A stretch of 64,000 bases of DNA, from NCBI GenBank assembly GCA_034104345.1, contig JAXEDY010000015.1:6582-70581 (forward strand). The letters run 5' to 3'. The notes under the pieces are model-generated. The model made no database searches, was not told where the DNA came from, and saw nothing but the letters and a program-made list of their open reading frames with translations. The DNA comes from HGM11416 sp034104345 (GTDB lineage: Bacteria; Bacillota; Clostridia; Christensenellales; Borkfalkiaceae). The translations under genes and the position numbers were made by a program. Of this stretch, positions 35,302-43,570 are shown one piece after another. The number at the start of each line of letters is the position of its first letter. Within the stretch, counting starts at the first letter, position 1.

Positions 35302-36906
35302 ATGCATTACGAAATTTACTCCCTGTTCCTTATGTCGGCTGGCGCCACCGTGGGCATTGCCGTAGCCGCGGCTGCCGTTGTCGGCGCAATATGTTTCTTT
35401 ATCGCTTACAGATTATTCAAAAAACAGCACGACGACAGAGTTTCTGAGATGGAAAAAATCGTCGCAAAAATGAAAGAAGAAGCCGAAGCGGAATGTAAAC
35501 AGATTAAAAAAGAAGCCATTCTCGAAGCAAAAGAACAGGACTTAAAAATGCGTAACGAATTCGAACGCGAATCTAAAGAAAAACGCGTCGAATTGCAAAA
35601 AATGGAACAGCGACTCGCTCAGAAAGACGAAGTTTTAAACAAGCGCGACGCAAACCTTCTTAAAAAGAACGAAGAAGTAGAAGAACAAAAACGCAAACTC
35701 GAAAGCAAACTTGCCGAGAACTCGGCTCTTACCGAAAAACTTTCGAAACAGCACGAACTTATGGTTGCCGAACTTGAAAAAGTGGCGCAACTCAGCAGAG
35801 AAGAAGCAAAAGCGCAGATAATCGAAGCGGTTCAGGACGAAGCCCGTCACGACGCGGCGGTAACCGTTCGCCGCATCGAAGAAGAAGCCAAAGACGAAGC
35901 AGACAAAAAGGCGAAAGACATCATAAGCCTTGCCATTCAACGCTGCTGCACCGATCACGCTTCGGAAATAAGCGTTTCGGTCGTTCCGCTTCCCAACGAC
36001 GACATGAAAGCGCGCATTATCGGGCGCGAAGGCAGAAATATCCGCGCGTTAGAAAACGCAACGGGCATCGAACTCGTTATCGACGACACGCCCGAAGTGG
36101 TTATTTTGTCGGGATTCGATCCCGTTCGCCGCGAAGTTGCAAGATTATCTCTTGAAAAACTTATCGCCGACGGCAGAATTCATCCCGCGCGTATCGAAGA
36201 AACGGTTGAAAAAACCGCCAAAGAACTCGACCAAAAAATCAAAGAAGCGGGCGAAGCCGCTATGTTCGATTGCGGTCTTTTCGGAATTCACCCGGAGATT
36301 ATCAAACTTTTGGGCAGGCTTAAATACAGAACGAGTTACGGGCAGAACGTGTTACAGCATTCGATAGAAGTATCTTATCTTGCGGGGCTTATGGCTCAGG
36401 AGCTCGGCGTCGACGTAAATCTTGCCAAACGCGGCGGTTTGCTTCACGATATCGGCAAAGCCGTTGACCACGAAGTAGAGGGTACGCATATTCAGATAGG
36501 CACCGACCTTGCAAAAAAGTATAAAGAAAACAAAAACGTTATTAACTGTATACAGGCGCACCACGGCGACGTCGAACCAAAAACTATCGAAGCGGTTCTC
36601 GTTCAGGCGGCCGACGCAATTTCAGGCGCTCGTCCCGGCGCAAGGCGCGAAACCAGCACCAACTACGTTAAACGTCTCGAAGCGCTCGAAGGCATCGCTC
36701 AATCGTTCGGCGGAGTCGAAAAGAGTTACGCCATTCAAGCGGGCAGAGAAATCCGCGTAATCGTTAAACCCGAACAAATCGACGACGCAAAAGCCATGTT
36801 CCTTGCCAAAGACATCGCAAAAAAGATCGAAAGCGAACTCGAATACCCGGGGCAAATCAAGGTCAACGTTATCCGCGAATCGCGGGCGGTCGAATACGCC
36901 AAGTAA
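35302..36906 (+). CDS. rny: Ribonuclease Y
   Basis: A 534-residue membrane-bound endoribonuclease that initiates mRNA decay in Firmicutes. Order: N-terminal transmembrane helix (about 12-33), coiled coil rich in Glu and Lys (about 45-205), KH domain (PNDDMKARIIGREGRNIRAL near 230-250), HD domain with HSIEVSYLAGLMA and LLHDIGKAVDHE (near 352-395), and the conserved C-terminal YPGQIKVNVIRE. Length is close to the usual 520. A GGGAGA site precedes ATG 35302. Confidence 0.95.
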   Translation: MHYEIYSLFLMSAGATVGIAVAAAAVVGAICFFIAYRLFKKQHDDRVSEMEKIVAKMKEEAEAECKQIKKEAILEAKEQDLKMRNEFERESKEKRVELQKMEQRLAQKDEVLNKRDANLLKKNEEVEEQKRKLESKLAENSALTEKLSKQHELMVAELEKVAQLSREEAKAQIIEAVQDEARHDAAVTVRRIEEEAKDEADKKAKDIISLAIQRCCTDHASEISVSVVPLPNDDMKARIIGREGRNIRALENATGIELVIDDTPEVVILSGFDPVRREVARLSLEKLIADGRIHPARIEETVEKTAKELDQKIKEAGEAAMFDCGLFGIHPEIIKLLGRLKYRTSYGQNVLQHSIEVSYLAGLMAQELGVDVNLAKRGGLLHDIGKAVDHEVEGTHIQIGTDLAKKYKENKNVINCIQAHHGDVEPKTIEAVLVQAADAISGARPGARRETSTNYVKRLEALEGIAQSFGGVEKSYAIQAGREIRVIVKPEQIDDAKAMFLAKDIAKKIESELEYPGQIKVNVIRESRAVEYAK

Positions 36907-36987
36907 TTTTTGCGCATAATTTTTCGCGCGGGAAAAACGCAATATGAAAAATTGCGCGCGGAAAGAAACCTAAAATAAACAAAATTA

Positions 36988-37022
36988 AAATACCTTCTCC
37001 GCTTGCGGGGGAGGTATTTGTT
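36988..37022 (+). terminator. Terminator after rny
   Basis: Arms AAATACCT and AGGTATTT extended by a C-rich/G-rich pairing (TCTCC with GGGGG), then TGTTATT. Confidence 0.7.
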
Positions 37023-37159
37023 ATTAAAGCGGACGGCAGATTTACTGTTAAACGGACGGCTGTTTTGCAACTAAAACGCTTAATTTTCGCTTTATTACGC
37101 ACGCTATAAGCACTTAAAAGATACAAACACAGCAAGATTAAACCACGGGAAAGATAAAA

Positions 37160-39040
37160 ATGCGGGCTGATTTAGAACAAAAAATACGCTTATTGCCTAA
37201 AAACCCCGGCGTTTACGTTATGCTCGACGCAGACGGAACGATAATTTACGTCGGCAAGGCGAAAAACTTAAAAAATCGCGTAACGCAGTATTTTTACGAT
37301 AACGTAAAAACCGAAAAAGTTTCGGCAATGACGGCGAACATCGCCGATTTTTACTATATCATAACTAATTCCGAAGCCGACGCGCTGTCGCTCGAAAACA
37401 ACCTTATAAAAAAGAACAAGCCCAAATACAATATCTTATTAAAAGACGACAAAACCTATCCGTATATCCGCGTAAACGTAAAAGAAGATTTCCCTTATTT
37501 CGAAGTGGTTCGGCGCATTAAAAAGGACGGCGCGCGCTATTTCGGCCCGTTTATGTGCGGCGTAAGCGCAAACGACATAATCGACACGCTTAACTTAACT
37601 TTCCGCCTTCGTTCGTGCCGCCAAAAACTAATAGAAGGCGGGGCGAAAAAGCGCGAATGTTTAGAATATCACATAGGGCGATGCGCCGCTCCGTGCGCGG
37701 GGCTTTGTACGAAACAAGAATATTTTAAGCGCGTAGACGAAGCAATCGATTTTTTAAGCGGCAACGACGAAACGGCAGAGCAGATTCTGCGCGAAAAAAT
37801 GCTTAAATTTTCGCAGAACGAAGAATTCGAACTCGCGCTTTTATACCGCGATAAAATTTCGGTTTTAAACAAGATAAGCGAAAAAAAGATAACCTCGCTA
37901 AACCGCTTCGTTTCGTGCGACGTAATATCGGTTGCCACCGACAACATTCACTCCGCCATAAACGTGCTTATCATGCGAGGCGGCAGAATGCAGGGAGGCA
38001 AGCACTTTGCTTTCGAAGACGGATCTATCGGCGAAGAAGAGTGCCTTGAAAACTTTTTAACCCGCTTTTACGATAAAAACAACGAACTGCCCGACGAAAT
38101 TATTTTAAACCGCGAAATTGCAAGCGAAGCGCTTTACGAAGAATATTTTATTAAAAATTACGGCAAAAAAGTGCGCATTTATTGCCCCAAACAAGGGCTT
38201 AAAAAGCAACTTTCGAATATGGCGGAACTTAACGCGCGCGATTATCTTGAAAAAACGATAGATAAAATCAGGCACAAAGACGATATGACCGTTTCGGCTT
38301 GCGAGCGGCTTAAAACCGTTTTAGGCTTAAAAAAATATCCGCGCCGAATCGAATGTTACGATATTTCGAATATTTCGGGCGTGGATAAAGTCGGCTCGAT
38401 GGTGGTGTTTATCGATGGGGTAAAAAGCCCCGAAGAATACAGGCGTTTTTTAATAAAAACCGTTGAAGGGAGCGACGATTTCGCTTCGCTTAAAGAAGTT
38501 TTAACCCGCCGTATCGAGCGCCTTAAAACCGATCCCGAACGTTTTGAATGCCCCGACCTTATAGTAATCGACGGCGGCAAAGGTCAACTTTCGGCTGTTA
38601 AAAGCGCGCTTGACGAAATGAATTTCGGCGGCGCCGACCTTATATCGATAGCCAAGCAGCAAGAAGAAATTTTTACCTTAAATAAAAACGAACCCGTAAT
38701 TTTAGAGCGGCGCGATTATTGTTTAAGGCTTTTGCAAAGGTTGCGCGACGAAGCGCACAGGTTTGCCATAACATATCACAGGCAAACTCACCGCAAGCGC
38801 AGTTTCGAAAGCATTCTTTCCGAAATCGACGGCTTGGGCAAAAAGCGTATTCACGATTTGTTGCAAACGTTCGGCAGCGTTGCCGAAATTAAAAAAGCCA
38901 CCGAGCAAGACCTTTTAAAGGTTGACGGCATAGGCAAAGAAAAAGCCCGCGCCATAAAAGAATTTTTTGAAAAAGAAGATAAAAAACAAGGCAACGATAC
39001 CAATAATATAAGCAACAACGAAAACGAAAATAAAAACTAA
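37160..39040 (+). CDS. uvrC: Excinuclease ABC subunit C
   Basis: A 626-residue nuclease making both incisions in nucleotide excision repair. GIY-YIG domain at the start (PGVYVMLDADGTIIYVGKAKNLKNR), UVR domain near 205-240, the RNase-H-like C-terminal nuclease with YDISNISG, VIDGGKGQLSA and the catalytic Asp residues, and tandem helix-hairpin-helix motifs (LGKKRIHDLLQTFGS; VDGIGKEKARAI). The last 20 residues are Asn/Lys-rich and added. hprK follows after 48 bases, as in many Clostridia. Confidence 0.95.
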   Translation: MRADLEQKIRLLPKNPGVYVMLDADGTIIYVGKAKNLKNRVTQYFYDNVKTEKVSAMTANIADFYYIITNSEADALSLENNLIKKNKPKYNILLKDDKTYPYIRVNVKEDFPYFEVVRRIKKDGARYFGPFMCGVSANDIIDTLNLTFRLRSCRQKLIEGGAKKRECLEYHIGRCAAPCAGLCTKQEYFKRVDEAIDFLSGNDETAEQILREKMLKFSQNEEFELALLYRDKISVLNKISEKKITSLNRFVSCDVISVATDNIHSAINVLIMRGGRMQGGKHFAFEDGSIGEEECLENFLTRFYDKNNELPDEIILNREIASEALYEEYFIKNYGKKVRIYCPKQGLKKQLSNMAELNARDYLEKTIDKIRHKDDMTVSACERLKTVLGLKKYPRRIECYDISNISGVDKVGSMVVFIDGVKSPEEYRRFLIKTVEGSDDFASLKEVLTRRIERLKTDPERFECPDLIVIDGGKGQLSAVKSALDEMNFGGADLISIAKQQEEIFTLNKNEPVILERRDYCLRLLQRLRDEAHRFAITYHRQTHRKRSFESILSEIDGLGKKRIHDLLQTFGSVAEIKKATEQDLLKVDGIGKEKARAIKEFFEKEDKKQGNDTNNISNNENENKN

Positions 39041-39088
39041 AATAAAAACGCCGACGATTCGGGTAATTAAACTAAAAGGAGAAGCAAA

Positions 39089-40036
39089 ATGAGCAGACTA
39101 TCTAAAAAAGCCGAAAAAGATACTCTTATAACAAGCGTAAAAGAATTCGGCGAAACGCTTTCGCTCGAAATAATTTTCGAAGGGCGAAGCGAAATTTCAA
39201 TATCGTCGATAAGCGTATCGCGCCCCGGGCTTCAACTTGCGGGGTATTATAAACACTTCGCAAACGACAGGGTGCAGGTTATCGGCAACGCCGAACACGA
39301 ATATTTAAAATCGCTTGGAAGCGCCGCGCGCAAAAAGAGTTTAGACGACCTTTTTAAATGCGAACTTCCGTGCATGATAATCTCGCGCGAACTCGAAGTT
39401 ATGCCCGACATTTTAGAGGCGGCGAAAAATTATAACTGCCCGTTGTTCCGCTCGCCTGCCATAACAACCGTGCTTATCCACGACCTTATGCTTTATCTTA
39501 ACGACATGCTCGCCCCCACAACCGTCGTGCACGGCGAACTGTTAGACGTTTCGGGCGTAGGGGTTTTAATCACGGGCGAAGCGGGCATAGGCAAAAGCGA
39601 AACCGCACTCGAACTTATAACGCACGGGCACCGCATCGTTGCCGACGATTCGGTTTTGATAAAAAACACGGGCGAACTTCTGGTCGGCACATGCCCAAAC
39701 AAAATCCGTTATTTTATGGAAGTCAGGGGACTTGGAATAATAAACGTTAAAACCATGTTCGGTCCAGGGGCTATCCGCCCCGAAAAAACGGTCGATCTGG
39801 TTGTGGACTTGGTTCACTGGGACGAAAAACGCGAATACGACCGCTTGGGCGATGAAAAAAATTCGGCAAAACTTTTAGGCGTAGAAATTCCCAAACACAT
39901 TATCCCCGTAAGCCCCGGTCGCAATATCCCCGTGATTATCGAAACGGCGGCGCGCAAATACAGGCTCGAACAGTTGGGTTACAGCGCTCTCGACGAACTT
40001 ATTTCGCTCAGTTTTGCAAAAACCGACGAAGTTTAA
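39089..40036 (+). CDS. hprK: HPr kinase/phosphorylase
   Basis: A 315-residue bifunctional enzyme phosphorylating HPr on Ser46, the sensor of carbon catabolite repression in Firmicutes. Walker A GEAGIGKSE (near 166-174), catalytic HRIVADDSV (near 184-192), the signature EVRGLGIINVKTMFG and a C-terminal helix. AAAAGGAG precedes the ATG. ptsH is not in the window. Confidence 0.95.
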   Translation: MSRLSKKAEKDTLITSVKEFGETLSLEIIFEGRSEISISSISVSRPGLQLAGYYKHFANDRVQVIGNAEHEYLKSLGSAARKKSLDDLFKCELPCMIISRELEVMPDILEAAKNYNCPLFRSPAITTVLIHDLMLYLNDMLAPTTVVHGELLDVSGVGVLITGEAGIGKSETALELITHGHRIVADDSVLIKNTGELLVGTCPNKIRYFMEVRGLGIINVKTMFGPGAIRPEKTVDLVVDLVHWDEKREYDRLGDEKNSAKLLGVEIPKHIIPVSPGRNIPVIIETAARKYRLEQLGYSALDELISLSFAKTDEV

Positions 40037-40179
40037 GGTAAAATAACAAGTAAAGTCGCAACGGCACTATGCGCACAGCGTGTGCAATGAGTCGGATAAA
40101 GCAAAAAATCCGCTTATCTGCCTTTTAACGCCTTTTTTTAAAATATCATATAATAGCGTTTGAACGGGGTTGCTTTATA

Positions 40180-41334
40180 ATGGAGCATTCTGATAATTCA
40201 AACGATTTGCAAAAATTCGGCGAGCAAGCAAGCGATTTTATTCGCGCGTTTGCCGGAAACAACGCGCCGATAGGCGTAGTAAGTGTTGCCGCGCTTAAAA
40301 ACAATGCCGAAATTTTAAAAGATTTGTGTTGCCCCGCCGAATTTTGCGCCGTTATAAAAGCGAACGCATATGGACACGGCTTAATCGAAACAGCGCGGGC
40401 TGTCGAAAACGTTGCCGATTGCTTTGCCGTAGGTTGCGTTTCCGAAGGCGCGGCGTTAAGGCAAGCGGGCATTTTAAACCCGATTTTATGCCTTATTCCC
40501 GCAAAAAAATCCGAGTTTTCTCGCGCACGGAAATACGGAATAAAAATTTGCATAAACGATTTAAATTCGCTTAACGCGCTTAAAGAATTTGCAAAAACGC
40601 ACGTTCCGCCCGCGTTTCATCTGGCGATAAACAGCGGAATGAACAGGCTCGGCATCGACGACGAATATCAGGCGAAAGCCGCGCTTAAAATTATATGCGA
40701 TTGCGACCTGCCTTTAAGGGGAGTGTTTTCGCATTTTTATAACGCGGGCGATTTTTGCTCTTGCGAAAAGCAATTTAAGCGGTTTTTAAGCGTTGCCGAA
40801 GTTTTTAAAAGCGAATTTTCGGGCATAAAAACGCATATTTCGTCGGGCGGCGGGCTTTATTACGGCGATAAATTCAAACTCGACTGCGTTCGAGCGGGAC
40901 TCGGCTTATACGGCTACGGCTATCCGCTTTTGCGCTCCGGCGGCGGCTTTTGCGAAAATAAGGCAAATTCGGTGAACGAAAGCGCGTTTTCAAACCTTAA
41001 ACCCGCGCTAAAAATCTATGCGCCGCTTATTCAGACACGAAATTTATCGACGGGCGAAAGTTTGCTTTACGGCGATTATCGCTTGAACGGCGATCAAACC
41101 GCCGATATTTTAAGTTACGGTTATTATTACGGCGAATATTGCGGAATTAACGGGTGCTTGAACAAAACGTGCATGAACTTGTGCGCCGTTTCGGGCGGCG
41201 AAAAACGCGTTTTAATTGCGGACGAAAAATACGTTTGCGTTATGTCGAACGCACAAAAAACCGCGCTTAAAACGGGCGCAAGCGTTTATAACGTTTTAAC
41301 GCGCGCAAGCAATATACAAAAATTTTATATATAA
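40180..41334 (+). CDS. alr: Alanine racemase (divergent)
   Basis: A 384-residue PLP enzyme producing D-alanine for peptidoglycan. The PLP lysine lies in CAVIKANAYGHGLIE (near 66), followed by INSGMNRLGID, GVFSHFYNA, SSGGGLYY and VRAGLGLYGYGY. The C-terminal domain has diverged: the usual GYADGYPR reads GYYYGEYCG (tyrosine kept, Asp lost) and CMDQ reads CMNL. It is probably still a racemase, but activity is less certain than for a canonical Alr. A TATAAT at 40149-40154 may be its -10. Confidence 0.8.
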   Translation: MEHSDNSNDLQKFGEQASDFIRAFAGNNAPIGVVSVAALKNNAEILKDLCCPAEFCAVIKANAYGHGLIETARAVENVADCFAVGCVSEGAALRQAGILNPILCLIPAKKSEFSRARKYGIKICINDLNSLNALKEFAKTHVPPAFHLAINSGMNRLGIDDEYQAKAALKIICDCDLPLRGVFSHFYNAGDFCSCEKQFKRFLSVAEVFKSEFSGIKTHISSGGGLYYGDKFKLDCVRAGLGLYGYGYPLLRSGGGFCENKANSVNESAFSNLKPALKIYAPLIQTRNLSTGESLLYGDYRLNGDQTADILSYGYYYGEYCGINGCLNKTCMNLCAVSGGEKRVLIADEKYVCVMSNAQKTALKTGASVYNVLTRASNIQKFYI

Positions 41335-41346
41335 ACGATAAATAAA

Positions 41347-41387
41347 CCCAAAAAGCTTGTAAAAGCGGAGTTTTACCGCTTTTTGGG
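41347..41387 (+). other. Two mutually exclusive hairpins before rsmD-coaD
   Basis: CCCAAAAAGC (41347-41356) can pair with GCTTTTTGGG (41378-41387); alternatively AAAAGCGG (41361-41368) pairs with CCGCTTTT (41376-41383) to give a terminator-like hairpin. The right arms overlap, so only one can form. This ends 18 bases before the ATG of the fusion gene. Confidence 0.5.
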
Positions 41388-41405
41388 CTTATAGCAAAGG
41401 AAATT

Positions 41406-42434
41406 ATGCGTATAATCGCGGGAAAATACAAAGGAAGAAAATTAAAAGAATTTGAAGGGAAAGACGTTCGCCCCACGTCGGACAGGGCGCGCGAAGGGCT
41501 TTTTTCGGTTTTGCAATTTGAAATCGAAGGTAAAACTTTTTTAGACGCGTTTTGCGGAAGCGGCGCGGTAGGGCTTGAAGCGTTGTCGCGCGGGGCAAAA
41601 AAGGTGATTTTAACCGACAAAGCGAAAACGTCGTGCATGCTCGCGCAAAAAAACGCCGATTCGCTCGGCGCGGTCGTTCGAGTTTTAAACACAGACGCGT
41701 TAAGTTATTTAAGCACGACCGGCGAAAAGTTCGACATAATATTTTTAGACCCGCCATATAAGTCGTCGGCTGCCGACGATGCGCTTGAAATTATAGCGCG
41801 GCGCAAACTTTTAAACGAAAACGGGCTTTGCGTTAAAGAAAGCGAAAGTGCCGTTAATCGACCTATTGACGGGCTTTTTATCGAAAAAACAAAAAAATAC
41901 GGCATTGCGCACTTCGCTTTTTATCGTAAATGCGACGATAGCGCTTGCGTGTTTGCGGGCAGTTTCGATCCCGTAACGAAAGGGCATATCGAAATAGTTA
42001 AAAAAGCGAAAGAGCGTTTTGAAAAAGTGATAGTCGCTTTGGGTGTGAACGAAAATAAAACCTACACTTTTTATAAAAAAGCGCGCCTCGAAATGCTTGC
42101 CGCCGCATTCGGCGGAATTGAGGGCGTCGAAGTGACCGATTTCGACGGTTATCTGGTTGATTTTATGCGTTCGCGCCGCGTCCGTTACAACGTGCGCGGA
42201 ATCCGTAACGAAGCCGACGAAAAATACGAAGACGAAATGCTTAAATTTAACGAAAAACTTTACCCCGAAATAAAAAACGTTTATATAACGGCTGACGACG
42301 CGTTTAAAAACGTAAGTTCTACGGCGGCAAAACTCGCTTTAAACGGAGAAAACGACGAAGCATCAAGCGAATTTTTAACCGAAGAAGTAGAGCTTATAGC
42401 GAAAAAATATTTAAAAACGCTAAATAAAACTTAA
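41406..42434 (+). CDS. Fusion of 16S rRNA methyltransferase RsmD and phosphopantetheine adenylyltransferase CoaD
   Basis: One 342-residue frame. Residues 1-174 are RsmD (opening MRIIAGKYKGRKL, SAM motif FLDAFCGSGAVGLEALSRGA at 45-64, catalytic DPPY at 115-118), which methylates G966 of 16S rRNA. Residues 179-342 are CoaD, with the nucleotide-binding GSFDPVTKGH (185-194), RGIRNEADEKYE (264-275) and SST (304-306); it makes dephospho-CoA. CoaD normally starts with its own Met directly before the strand; here a four-residue CDDS joins the parts. The genes are adjacent in Firmicutes (ylbH-ylbI), so loss of the intervening stop would explain the fusion. Residues about 147-160 are encoded by a palindrome copy. 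Confidence 0.92.
   Translation: MRIIAGKYKGRKLKEFEGKDVRPTSDRAREGLFSVLQFEIEGKTFLDAFCGSGAVGLEALSRGAKKVILTDKAKTSCMLAQKNADSLGAVVRVLNTDALSYLSTTGEKFDIIFLDPPYKSSAADDALEIIARRKLLNENGLCVKESESAVNRPIDGLFIEKTKKYGIAHFAFYRKCDDSACVFAGSFDPVTKGHIEIVKKAKERFEKVIVALGVNENKTYTFYKKARLEMLAAAFGGIEGVEVTDFDGYLVDFMRSRRVRYNVRGIRNEADEKYEDEMLKFNEKLYPEIKNVYITADDAFKNVSSTAAKLALNGENDEASSEFLTEEVELIAKKYLKTLNKT
41845..41883. repeat. Intragenic palindrome copy K (inside rsmD-coaD)
   Basis: AAAGTGCCGTTAATCGACCT then ATTGACGGGCTTTTTATCG. It has both the left arm seen in the TAACGGG subfamily and the TAATCGACCTAT core, and is read as SAVNRPIDGLFIE within the RsmD C-terminal part. Confidence 0.78.
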
Positions 42435-42456
42435 CAAGCACGATAAAATTAAAAGA

Positions 42457-43419
42457 CTAATAAACTTTAAAAACGGCGCAAAAAATCGCGCAAAACAAAA
42501 AAGCAAAAACCGATTGAGTGATTTTTCCGAGCACGAAAATTTTTGTTTTGACTTTTGCGCTTTTTAAAAACGCAAGCGATTGCGCGATGACCGAAATTCC
42601 GCCGAACGCTATTATCGCCGAAATTAACGGTAACCGTAAAAATCCGCTTGTTACAGACAGCATTTTGCAACCTTTCGTGCATTCGATAAGCCCCGCCGAA
42701 AAAGCGGCGGCTTTTTGTTTATCGAAAAAAACGAACGATAGCAAAAATTCGAGAGGATAAAGAATTTTATAATCGCAAAGCACGTCGGATAAAACGTAAA
42801 AAACACATATAAGCGTGCCTACCGTAATGCTTGAAACCGACGCCGAATATGCGCAGTCGGCAAGAAGATTTTGCGGCGGTTTTTTTTGCAAAAGCGGGGC
42901 TATAGGTCGATTATCGCCATAAAACCTGAATAAAACTCCGTTAAAAACAGCCGACAAAACATGGCTTAAAAGCAAAATGGTTCCCGCGGTTTTGTTGCCT
43001 ACCATAACGGTGCCTACGCTTCCCGCAACGAACAAAGGGCCCGAAGTAGAACAAAAAACCGACATTTTGGTTGCGGCGGCTTCGTCTATCGCGTTTTCGG
43101 CTTTGAGTTCGGCGATAAGCCGCGCGCCCACGGGATAGCCCGAAATAAAACTCATAATCTGCACGAAAGCGCTTATGCCGCTTGCGTTATATAAAAACTT
43201 TGTAACGGGTGAAAGTTTTAACGCGATTTTTTCGATTACGCCGAGTTTTGTAAGCATCAAAGTCAAAAAGAAAAAGGGCAAAAGCGACGGCAAAACGACC
43301 AAAGCCCAAAGTTTTAACGCCATAAGAGCCGAATTTATATATTTTTCGGGCTGCAAAATTAAAACGAGCGATAAGGCGCATAAAAAAATCGATAACAAAA
43401 AAACTCGAAATTTTTTCAT
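42457..43419 (-). CDS. ylbJ: YlbJ-like sporulation integral membrane protein
   Basis: 320 residues, about eight membrane helices, with the nucleoside-recognition (Gate) fold: LWALVVLPSLLPFFFLTLML, FISGYPVGARLIAEL, FCSTSGPLFVAGSVGT and SSITVGTLI. In Bacillus ylbJ lies beside ylbH and coaD and is needed for spore-coat formation and heat resistance; here it is convergent with the rsmD-coaD fusion, keeping the linkage. Residues about 165-176 (RFYGDNRPIAPLLQKK region) are encoded by a palindrome copy. Presence supports a sporulating ancestry. Confidence 0.85.
   Translation of the reverse strand: MKKFRVFLLSIFLCALSLVLILQPEKYINSALMALKLWALVVLPSLLPFFFLTLMLTKLGVIEKIALKLSPVTKFLYNASGISAFVQIMSFISGYPVGARLIAELKAENAIDEAAATKMSVFCSTSGPLFVAGSVGTVMVGNKTAGTILLLSHVLSAVFNGVLFRFYGDNRPIAPLLQKKPPQNLLADCAYSASVSSITVGTLICVFYVLSDVLCDYKILYPLEFLLSFVFFDKQKAAAFSAGLIECTKGCKMLSVTSGFLRLPLISAIIAFGGISVIAQSLAFLKSAKVKTKIFVLGKITQSVFAFLFCAIFCAVFKVY
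42890..42924. repeat. Intragenic palindrome copy L (inside ylbJ)
   Basis: On the reverse strand it reads TTTTATGGCGATAATCGACC then TATAGCCCCGCTTTT, with a full TAATCGACCTATAG core. It encodes the hydrophilic loop GDNRPIAPLL of the YlbJ-like protein. Confidence 0.75.
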
Positions 43420-43570
43420 ATTCTATTGTATTAAAAAGGATATTGTGTTATCATATTTAAGTAAAAATAACTAAAAAATTAAAACGATTAAAAACGATTG
43501 AAACGCCCGCAGGAAAACGCACTCGAATTTTTTCGACAAAAAGGCGATTTTTCGTTGGCAAAAGGTAAAA

